A stretch of 6,056 nucleotides of DNA, from positions 1-6,056 of the forward strand of contig JAGCNK010000230.1 in assembly GCA_017645985.1 (NCBI GenBank), written 5' to 3'. The DNA comes from Bacteroidales bacterium (lineage in GTDB: Bacteria > Bacteroidota > Bacteroidia > Bacteroidales > UBA3824). The notes below the pieces were generated by a model. It saw only the letters and a list, made by a program, of their open reading frames with translations. It had not been told where the DNA came from and searched no databases. Both the position numbers and the translations under genes were made by a program. Shown here piece by piece: positions 1 through 5,524 of this stretch (within the stretch, counting starts at the first letter, position 1; every line of letters starts with the position of its first letter).

Positions 1-327
1 ATAATGGACAAGTTAGAGCAGGCTCGTAAACTTTATAAGTCGTATCACGAGATAATAACCCAACAAGACGGCAACGACACTGTTGACACAAGTCCCACAT
101 TCAAATCATACGAAGAAGGCTCGTCGCTGTTGTCGAAAGAGCAGGCAGGTTCTATGGCAGAGCGTCAGTTGAAGTTTATCAAGGCTTTGGAAAACGCTCT
201 CATCCGCATTGAGAACAAGACCTACGGTATCGACCGCAACACAGGTAAACTTATTCCCAAAGAACGACTTATGGCTGTTCCTCACGCAACATTGAGCGTA
301 GAGAGCAAGAAAGACGAGAAGAAGTAG
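1..327 (+). CDS. DksA/TraR-family regulator, cysteine-free, 5' end outside the window
   Basis: The C-terminal part resembles the DksA/TraR family, whose members bind RNA polymerase through the secondary channel and modulate initiation, often with ppGpp. The visible 107 residues from the Met codon at base 4 contain a charged helical stretch, a TSPTFK segment (residues 29-34), a second helix (about 44-72), and a TYGIDRNTGKLIPKERL block (73-89) followed by PHATLS. This end block is the family's zinc-finger region, but no cysteine is present; Asp77 sits where I expect a Cys. The reading frame is open to base 1. From memory, Bacteroidota homologues are some 15-20 residues longer, with an IIxxKLE-like run at this point, so the Met at base 4 is probably internal and the real start lies upstream. 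lspA follows after six bases, an arrangement I recall as common in Bacteroidota. The family call is fairly firm; a DksA-like action on RNA polymerase is inference. Confidence 0.82.
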   Translation: MMDKLEQARKLYKSYHEIITQQDGNDTVDTSPTFKSYEEGSSLLSKEQAGSMAERQLKFIKALENALIRIENKTYGIDRNTGKLIPKERLMAVPHATLSVESKKDEKK

Positions 328-333
328 AACGTA

Positions 334-1005
334 ATGAACCCTTTAGTAAAAAAATCTTTGATAATAGGTCTGCTTGTGCTTATAGCAGACCAAGCGTTAA
401 AAATTTGGGTAAAATCCCATATGTACCTTGGCGAAAGCAGTTTTCTCAATTGGGATTGGAGCTTTAGTTGGTTTCAAATCACTTTTGTAGAAAATCCCGG
501 TATGGCCTTTGGATTACAGCTCGAGGGCACAGCAGGAAAGTATGTCCTAAGCATTTTTAGGATTGTAGCTATCATTGGTTTGATTGTCTTTATTGGTTGG
601 ATGATAAAAAAGAAAAATCCTACCACGGGCTTTATCGTATGTATGGCTCTCATTACTGCGGGTGCAATAGGAAATATTCTCGACAGTATGTTTTATGGAC
701 TGTTTTTCGGACCGTCGGGTTACAGTGCAAACCAAATTGCAGAGTTTATGCCTGCCGACGGAGGATACGCTCCGTTTTTACAAGGCAAGGTAGTGGATAT
801 GCTTTATTTCCCCATTATCGACACTACTTTACCTGAGTGGGTACCTTTTAAAGGCGGCGAACACTTCGTTTTTTTCAGCCCGATTTTCAATATTGCCGAT
901 TCTGCTGTAACTGTGGGAGTGTTTGCAATGATGCTCTTTCAGAAACGCATATTTCCTAGGACAGACGAGGACAAAGCCATAGAGGCAAAGGAGACTGCGA
1001 TATAG
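334..1005 (+). CDS. lspA: Lipoprotein signal peptidase (signal peptidase II)
   Basis: LspA is the inner-membrane aspartic protease (family A8) that removes the signal peptide of diacylglyceryl-modified prolipoproteins, after Lgt. The 223-residue protein shows the family motifs in order: DQxxK at residues 19-23, FVENPGMAFG at 51-60, GNxxD at 113-117, VVD with Asp155, and FNIADS at 185-190 with Asp189. Asp155 and Asp189 match the catalytic pair. Hydrophobic helices lie at about 7-27, 70-91, 97-117 and 185-203. It is longer than the roughly 165 residues of proteobacterial LspA; the extra length is mainly the loop around residues 121-151 and the segment at 161-180, both before the last helix, as in Bacteroidota homologues. 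The start follows the DksA-like stop by six bases, without a clear Shine-Dalgarno site, so translational coupling is plausible. It ends just before a strong terminator hairpin. Confidence 0.96.
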   Translation: MNPLVKKSLIIGLLVLIADQALKIWVKSHMYLGESSFLNWDWSFSWFQITFVENPGMAFGLQLEGTAGKYVLSIFRIVAIIGLIVFIGWMIKKKNPTTGFIVCMALITAGAIGNILDSMFYGLFFGPSGYSANQIAEFMPADGGYAPFLQGKVVDMLYFPIIDTTLPEWVPFKGGEHFVFFSPIFNIADSAVTVGVFAMMLFQKRIFPRTDEDKAIEAKETAI

Positions 1006-1024
1006 TCAGTTACAATACAACATA

Positions 1025-1065
1025 AAAAAATCCTGCAAAACTCTGTTGAGGTTGCAGGATTTTTT
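1025..1065. terminator. Bidirectional intrinsic terminator between convergent genes
   Basis: An inverted repeat pairs AAAAAATCCTGCAA (1025-1038) with TTGCAGGATTTTTT (1052-1065), giving 14 perfect base pairs. The 13-base interior can form a further three pairs (CTC 1041-1043 with GAG 1048-1050). The core stem TCCTGCAA/TTGCAGGA is flanked by an A tract on one side and a T tract on the other, so transcripts from either strand end in a U run. It lies 20 bases after the lspA stop and 20 bases beyond the stop of the converging sensor gene, exactly where a shared terminator is expected. Confidence 0.9.
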
Positions 1066-1084
1066 GTTTCTGCCGAATCGTCTG

Positions 1085-3850
1085 CTATGACAATCCGTTG
1101 TTTTTGAACATCGTGATGTATTTTTCGTCGTGGAGAGGTATGTAGTACTGAATCCATGATTTGATGTAGGTGAGCAGCTTGATGAGGGCTATTGTTTCGC
1201 CTTCGCTGTACGAAGTGCGGAACGCCTTGATAGAGCTCAAGAACTGGTCGTGGATAGATTTGTACTCATCTAACTTGCTGTATGCAAAGTCTTTGAGGTA
1301 TTTTTCCTCGAATCCGAAGTGATAGCCGGTGTAGTCGATAAGCTCGTCGACAGTGGCAAGGATGTTTGCATTAGATTCGTGACGTTTGAATACGCCGTAA
1401 ATCTTGTTGGCAATGTCGAACCATTTTTTGAGCTGCGAGTCGATGATGTTGAGTCCGATTCGGAAATCATCGAAATTGATAAACGTGTATTCTGATTCGA
1501 AACCAGGCAGTTCAATCTTGTTTTTCTGCAGCAGGCCTTCGAGAATCTGGGTGCGGTTTTCAAGCTCGAACTTGTTGATGAGGCTGTCTTCCTCGTATTT
1601 CTTGCTGCGGTTGCGCTCTTCCGAAAGGTTGCTCAAGTCGTTGAGTATTATGGTGTAAACCACTTTTCCGTCGAAGATGTTGGCAGTGATCGACAGCCAA
1701 ACCGAAATAGCGTTGCCGTCTTTGTTGTTGAACTTCACCTCGTGACCCTTGGTGTTGATAATGTTGCCAAATTCGGCTTGCAGCACCTTGGCCATCTCTG
1801 TTTCGGTGGTCTTGAGACCGAGAATATCGTAGATGCTTCGTCCGAGGGTTTCTGCGCTCTTGTATCCAAAGAGGTTGATAAACTGTTCGTTGACGTATGT
1901 TATGATACCCTCGTCGGTGGTGGTAATTACCGCGCCGGTGATAATGCTGAAGATATTGGTTTCGTAGCTTTCGCGCTCCTTGATAAGTTTCGAGAGCGTT
2001 ACCGAGCGTCCTTTTAGTTTTTCTATTTCGCTGTCTTGCAGAGAGTTCTGCTGTTCCAAAGTCTTGTTTACAGCCTCCATCTCTTTGAGTTCCTGATAGT
2101 AGTCGTTCTCGCGGCGTGTAGAATCCTCCTGAGTAGCCTTCATCTCCTCGATGGTCTGTTTCATCTCCTCTTCCTGATCCTTCATCACCTTGGTCTGCGA
2201 GTTTGACTGCTCGAGAAGTTCGGCGGTACGTGTATTGATACGTGCGGTAGAAAGTGTTGACGCGATACTTTCGGCAATCTTTTCTACAAGTTCTATCTCG
2301 TAGTCTTTCAGCTCGTTAAACGATGCCATCTCTATAACGCCGAGTATTTCGTTTTCGATTTTTAGCGGCACAATCAGTAGCGATTTCGGGTTTGCGCTGC
2401 CTGTACCAGACTCAATCTCGATGTAGTCGTCGGGAATGTCGGTAAGATATATAGTGTATTTTTCTTCGGCGCAAGCACCTACGAGACCCTCTCCGATGTT
2501 TATCTTCTTGTCTAAGAATTTCTTACGGTTGTAAGCGTAAGCCGAAAGCAGTTCGAGGAACGGATGCTCTGGGTCGGTGTCCTGATAGATGAAGATACCG
2601 CCCTGGTTGGCTTTGAGGTATTTTACAAGGTTGACGATGATGTCGTCGGAAAGTTCGTTGATGTTCTCGGTGTGGTGACGGAGAATTTCGGCAAAAAGTG
2701 CGAGACCCTCAGTAGTCCAGTTTCGCTGAATATCCTCGCGCTGGCGTTTCGACTGTTCTTCCTGAGCCTGTTGGAGTGATTTACGCATGTTTAGCAGCGA
2801 GTTGCCGAGCACGTCCTTGTCAGACAGCGGCTGATAGTTGCTGCTGAAATCGCCCTGACCAATGGCGTGGGCAAATTCCGAAGTCTTTTGCAGACCGATT
2901 GTAAGCTGCGAAATTGAGTTTGCCGTTTCGCCAATCTCGTCGTTTGAAATCTGTTCGGTAAACTCGGGAAGCTCGCCCTCCGACAGACGCTCTGCATATT
3001 TCATCAGTTTTTCGAGCGGACGGACAATTGTATTAGCTGTAATCAGCGACAGAATCACCGACAGCACTATGGCTATGAGCATGAATGTTATAAAGGTCTT
3101 AACATTCTTGCGTCCGGCGAACACTGCGTCGTCAACAGCCTTGTTGCTTATGCCGGCTGATTTCAACTCTATGATAGACAGCATCTTGTCGATGTCGGCA
3201 ATGTGTCGGGTTATTTTCTGATAGTGTTTGCGCTGTTCGTATTTCTGCTCGGCGAGATACTGTTGGGTAAGCTCCTCGATGCTTGCGGTCGACTGACCGC
3301 CACCGAAAATCTTGCGTCCGGTAGAGTCGGTCATTGCCTCCATATTCTCCTGGTCGCTGAGCTCCTTCTGCATAATAGCGTTGCGCAGTTCGTTGGGGTT
3401 GATGATGAGCTTTTGCGCCAGGTGTATCTCTTTGTAAGATACCGAGTATTCGTTGGTGTAAATCTGTTCGATAGCAAGAATTGTGTCGCGGTAGTTGCGA
3501 AGAATTGAATTGTCTAACGACTTGATTTCAGAAAGCTTGGCTACCGACTGGAAAACTTCGTTAAGTTTTTCCTGGTAGTTCTGATGGTCTTTGTGAAGCG
3601 ATTTCAACTCTTTCTCGTTCTTCACGTTGGCAAAGTTGCGCAGAATCAGCACGTCTTTGGCAAGCAGATATTTGATCTGTGCCGAAGTGGTGGTCATATC
3701 CTTGGCAAAGGATATGGCTTGGTTTGATGTGTTGACTTTTTCCAATGCGTTGTATTGGTAAATGCCTAACGCAAAGTAAATTGCAGCCAATATAAAGAAG
3801 CCGAGCAGTATCTTGCTCTTGATGCTCAGATTGTTCAACAGTTGTCTCAT
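1085..3850 (-). CDS. Membrane sensor-like protein: HAMP-GAF-PAS with a degenerate C-terminal hemerythrin domain
   Basis: This 921-residue protein looks like a transmembrane signalling receptor. Numbering is from the ATG at 3850; a TTG nine bases upstream is in frame but less likely. In order: TM1 about 14-31; an extracytoplasmic, mostly helical region 33-250; TM2 about 252-276; HAMP about 274-325 (NDEIGE at 303-308) and a second HAMP-like segment about 327-365; GAF about 381-540 (GEGLVG at 453-458); a Gln/Glu/Lys-rich coiled coil about 540-625; PAS about 628-740; a short helical linker; and a hemerythrin-like domain about 790-921. The last keeps His844, Glu848, His867 and Asp908 at family spacing, but Leu807, Tyr863 and Tyr903 replace three iron-ligand histidines. 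I see no histidine-kinase, GGDEF, EAL, phosphatase or methyl-accepting domain, so the output is unknown. The ligands of GAF, PAS and the outer domain cannot be told from sequence. It is transcribed in the same direction as metF, 95 bases downstream. Confidence 0.85.
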   Translation of the reverse strand: MRQLLNNLSIKSKILLGFFILAAIYFALGIYQYNALEKVNTSNQAISFAKDMTTTSAQIKYLLAKDVLILRNFANVKNEKELKSLHKDHQNYQEKLNEVFQSVAKLSEIKSLDNSILRNYRDTILAIEQIYTNEYSVSYKEIHLAQKLIINPNELRNAIMQKELSDQENMEAMTDSTGRKIFGGGQSTASIEELTQQYLAEQKYEQRKHYQKITRHIADIDKMLSIIELKSAGISNKAVDDAVFAGRKNVKTFITFMLIAIVLSVILSLITANTIVRPLEKLMKYAERLSEGELPEFTEQISNDEIGETANSISQLTIGLQKTSEFAHAIGQGDFSSNYQPLSDKDVLGNSLLNMRKSLQQAQEEQSKRQREDIQRNWTTEGLALFAEILRHHTENINELSDDIIVNLVKYLKANQGGIFIYQDTDPEHPFLELLSAYAYNRKKFLDKKINIGEGLVGACAEEKYTIYLTDIPDDYIEIESGTGSANPKSLLIVPLKIENEILGVIEMASFNELKDYEIELVEKIAESIASTLSTARINTRTAELLEQSNSQTKVMKDQEEEMKQTIEEMKATQEDSTRRENDYYQELKEMEAVNKTLEQQNSLQDSEIEKLKGRSVTLSKLIKERESYETNIFSIITGAVITTTDEGIITYVNEQFINLFGYKSAETLGRSIYDILGLKTTETEMAKVLQAEFGNIINTKGHEVKFNNKDGNAISVWLSITANIFDGKVVYTIILNDLSNLSEERNRSKKYEEDSLINKFELENRTQILEGLLQKNKIELPGFESEYTFINFDDFRIGLNIIDSQLKKWFDIANKIYGVFKRHESNANILATVDELIDYTGYHFGFEEKYLKDFAYSKLDEYKSIHDQFLSSIKAFRTSYSEGETIALIKLLTYIKSWIQYYIPLHDEKYITMFKNNGLS

Positions 3851-3884
3851 CGTAGTCAAAATTTTTAGCGCTATAAATTTAAGG

Positions 3885-3918
3885 AAAATATATATAAGGT
3901 GTATCTATTTTCCACAAT
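3885..3918 (-). promoter_or_regulatory. Possible promoter of the sensor gene
   Basis: On the minus strand TATATTTT (3892 down to 3885) resembles the Bacteroidota -7 element TAnnTTTG with its last base changed. ATTG (3918-3915) lies 22 bases upstream as a poor -33 element. The site is about 34 bases before the ATG at 3850. The region is so AT-rich that such matches arise by chance, so this is a weak call; readthrough from metF is an alternative. Confidence 0.3.
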
Positions 3919-3939
3919 TTTTTTTTGGCAAAATTTGTA

Positions 3940-3956
3940 CCGTTTTTAGAAAACGG
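3940..3956. repeat. Short perfect inverted repeat spanning the metF stop codon
   Basis: CCGTTTT (3940-3946) pairs with AAAACGG (3950-3956) around a three-base loop. On the minus strand the metF TAA stop (3948-3946) falls across the loop and the stem. The stem is only seven pairs, four of them A-T, and the transcript downstream lacks a real U tract. It may be a weak attenuating or 3'-end stabilising hairpin, or chance. Confidence 0.4.
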
Positions 3957-4902
3957 CTTTGGCTATCTCCCTGACGTTCTCTGTGCGGCCTACGCTGAAA
4001 TAGTGGAGCGCGGGAACTCCGTGTTTCATCAGCTCTTTGCTCTGGTTTATAGCCCATTCGATGCCTATTTGGTACACTTCGCTGTCGTCTTTGGCTTTCT
4101 GCACGGCGTTGGCAAGCTCGGCGGGAATATCCAGGTGGAATGTAAGAGGAATAACATTAAGGTCGCGTTTTTTGCCTAACGGCTTGATACCAGGCACGAT
4201 AGGAACAGTGATTCCAGCCTCGCGGCAACGGCGTTCCCACTCAAAAAACTTGGCATTGTCGAAAAACATCTGGGTGACAATGTAGTCGGCTCCGGCGTCA
4301 ACCTTGGCTTTTAGATACTTCATATCGGTTTCAAAGTTGGGCGCTTCGGCGTGTTTTTCGGGATAGCCTGCCACTCCTACCGAAAAGTTTGTCGCCTCGG
4401 TGTTTTTGATGTCGTGGTCGAGGTAAATGCCTTTATTTAAGTCCATTATCTGCTTCACCATCTCGTCGGTGTGACTGTATCCGCCCGGCTCGGGAATAAA
4501 ATAGCGTTCGCCTTTGGGAGCGTCGCCACGGAGAAGGAGGATGTTCTCAATTTCCAGGAAGTTGAGGTCGATGAGGATATTCTCGATGTCCTGCTTGGTC
4601 ATTCCGCCGCAGATAAGGTGAGGCACGGTGGTAACGCCCGGGAAACGGTTTCGGATAGCGGCAGCGAGAGCCACAGTTCCGGGACGTTTGCGGACAAGCT
4701 TTTTTGACATCACATTGTTGTCGATTTGCTTGTAAACAGTCTCGTCTTGATGATATGTAATGTTGATATTCAACGGGTTAAACTCTGTGAGGAGTTCAAT
4801 TTTCTCATATAGGCTCTTGGCGCTGTGACCCACGAGCGGAGGCACTATCTCAAACGAGAAATGTGTCTTTTTTGTGTTTTTTAGAATTTCGGCTATTTTC
4901 AT
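3946..4902 (-). CDS. metF: 5,10-methylenetetrahydrofolate reductase
   Basis: MetF is a cytosolic FAD enzyme that reduces 5,10-methylene-THF to 5-methyl-THF, supplying the methyl group for methionine synthesis. The 318-residue protein has the normal length of the short bacterial form and spans the whole TIM barrel. Visible motifs are FSFEIVPP at 15-22, with Glu18 matching the catalytic Glu (Glu28 in E. coli); GGMTKQDIENIL at 99-110; LLLRGD at 122-127, with Asp127 matching E. coli Asp120 at the flavin; VGVAGYPEKHAEA at 175-187; VDAGADYIVTQMFFD at 201-215, with Gln211 matching the folate-binding Gln183; and VPGIKPL at 236-242. The C-terminal LHYFSVGR matches the family's final strand. The start is the only ATG consistent with the family N-terminus; AAAG lies directly before it, but there is no strong Shine-Dalgarno site. 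metH and other methionine genes are not in the window. No riboswitch fits in the short leader. Confidence 0.96.
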   Translation of the reverse strand: MKIAEILKNTKKTHFSFEIVPPLVGHSAKSLYEKIELLTEFNPLNINITYHQDETVYKQIDNNVMSKKLVRKRPGTVALAAAIRNRFPGVTTVPHLICGGMTKQDIENILIDLNFLEIENILLLRGDAPKGERYFIPEPGGYSHTDEMVKQIMDLNKGIYLDHDIKNTEATNFSVGVAGYPEKHAEAPNFETDMKYLKAKVDAGADYIVTQMFFDNAKFFEWERRCREAGITVPIVPGIKPLGKKRDLNVIPLTFHLDIPAELANAVQKAKDDSEVYQIGIEWAINQSKELMKHGVPALHYFSVGRTENVREIAKAVF

Positions 4903-4925
4903 CTTTATGTGTCTAATTGTGCTTA

Positions 4926-4933
4926 CAAAGGTG
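4926..4933 (-). promoter_or_regulatory. Probable -7 promoter element for metF
   Basis: The minus strand reads CACCTTTG here, one mismatch from the Bacteroidota primary sigma -7 consensus TAnnTTTG. It ends 23 bases before the metF ATG, so the 5' leader would be very short. A clear TTTG at -33 is missing; that position falls in the A/T homopolymer block upstream. Confidence 0.5.
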
Positions 4934-4934
4934 C

Positions 4935-4957
4935 AAAAAAATTTTTTTTAAAAAAAA
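4935..4957. repeat. A7-T8-A8 homopolymer tract in the divergent promoter region
   Basis: Seven A (4935-4941), eight T (4942-4949) and eight A (4950-4957) follow each other without interruption; the T8A8 part is a perfect palindrome. The tract sits between the metF -7 box and the leader of the deoxyribosyltransferase-like gene. Such tracts are stiff or bent and can act as upstream elements for RNA polymerase, and they are prone to length change. That role is inference. Confidence 0.85.
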
Positions 4958-4981
4958 TGAAAAATATTCAGTTGGTTTGTG

Positions 4982-4989
4982 TATATTTA
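4982..4989 (+). promoter_or_regulatory. Possible -7 promoter element for the deoxyribosyltransferase-like gene
   Basis: TATATTTA differs from TAnnTTTG only in the last base and lies 48 bases before the ATG at 5038. No TTTG is seen about 20 bases upstream. A promoter for this gene must lie in 4903-5037, because the gene upstream is divergent, but this exact site is uncertain. Confidence 0.3.
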
Positions 4990-5000
4990 CGCATGATTTT

Positions 5001-5015
5001 TGCGGCAGTACCGCA
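5001..5015 (+). other. Small hairpin in the 5' leader
   Basis: TGCGG (5001-5005) and CCGCA (5011-5015) form five pairs, three of them G-C, around the loop CAGTA. It is the only GC-rich spot in a very AT-rich leader and ends 22 bases before the start codon at 5038. It could be an RNA hairpin or a small dyad operator. No known riboswitch or regulator motif is recognised. Confidence 0.4.
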
Positions 5016-5037
5016 TTATAATATTAAAGTGTTGGAA

Positions 5038-5466
5038 ATGAACAAAAAAGTATTTCTTGGCGGTACAGCCAACGGATCATTGTGGCGCGAGATTTTGAAA
5101 CCGAAACTCAAAATCGACTATTTCGACCCAGTTTTGCCTCACAGGACAGAGGAGGCTTATCAGCGCGAACTGAAAGAACGTCGCGACTGCGATTATTGTC
5201 TTTATGTTATAACGCCTAAAATGACTGGGTGTTATTCAATTGCTGAAGTTGTTGACGATAGCAACAAACATCCCGATAAGACAGTGTTCTGTTTTATTGA
5301 TACGGATGATATGGCTGAGTTCTCACCTTCACAGGTGAAATCACTTGTGGCGGTGGGGCGTATGGTGGAGCGCAATGGCGGACATTGGCTCAGCAATCTC
5401 GACGAGGTGGCCGATTTCCTCAACCATTCTGTGGATAATAAAGACCATAAAGAATCGCTTGAGTAA
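5038..5466 (+). CDS. Nucleoside 2-deoxyribosyltransferase-like protein
   Basis: The 142-residue product resembles the small Rossmann-like nucleoside 2-deoxyribosyltransferase-like family (Pfam Nuc_deoxyrib_tr_2 type). Enzymes of the wider superfamily cleave or exchange the N-glycosidic bond of deoxynucleosides or their monophosphates. Visible features are a first strand and loop, VFLGGTANGSLWR (residues 5-17), resembling the GGT-type substrate loop; YFDPV at 28-32; CDYCLYVITPKMTGCYSIAEVVDD at 51-74 in two blocks, where Glu70 is the best candidate for the catalytic nucleophile; TVFCFID at 82-88; and a C-terminal helix ending in DEVADFLNH. The ATG at 5038 was chosen because the GGT strand normally begins within the first residues. 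An in-frame ATG at 4909 would add 43 residues encoded by the homopolymer tract and look non-coding. True substrate and activity cannot be deduced; related proteins also act as hydrolases or have no known activity. The ettA-like gene follows 58 bases later with no terminator between them. Confidence 0.8.
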   Translation: MNKKVFLGGTANGSLWREILKPKLKIDYFDPVLPHRTEEAYQRELKERRDCDYCLYVITPKMTGCYSIAEVVDDSNKHPDKTVFCFIDTDDMAEFSPSQVKSLVAVGRMVERNGGHWLSNLDEVADFLNHSVDNKDHKESLE

Positions 5467-5524
5467 TTGATTATTGATCTGTATTATTTAAACAAAAGAT
5501 ATAAACACATTATCATTATAAAGT

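Noticed and set aside
2862..3508. Open frames on the + strand opposite the sensor gene (for example 2862-3221 and 3203-3508)
   Set aside because: They run antisense to a long protein with clear HAMP, GAF and PAS regions and show no coherent domain; they are codon-bias shadows.
3851..3859. TTG start of the sensor protein at 3859, giving 924 residues
   Set aside because: A normal ATG lies nine bases downstream and leaves the N-terminus and first membrane helix intact; there is no better ribosome-binding site for the TTG.
3940..3956. Intrinsic terminator after metF
   Set aside because: The inverted repeat is short and mostly A-T, and no U run follows it on the metF strand, so I list it only as a repeat.
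4903..4960. SAM or cobalamin riboswitch before metF
   Set aside because: The leader after the likely -7 box is far too short, and the remaining sequence is homopolymer A/T without conserved riboswitch cores.
4909..5037. N-terminal extension of the deoxyribosyltransferase-like protein from an ATG at 4909
   Set aside because: The extra 43 residues are encoded by the A/T homopolymer and promoter region; the conserved GGT strand begins just after the ATG at 5038.
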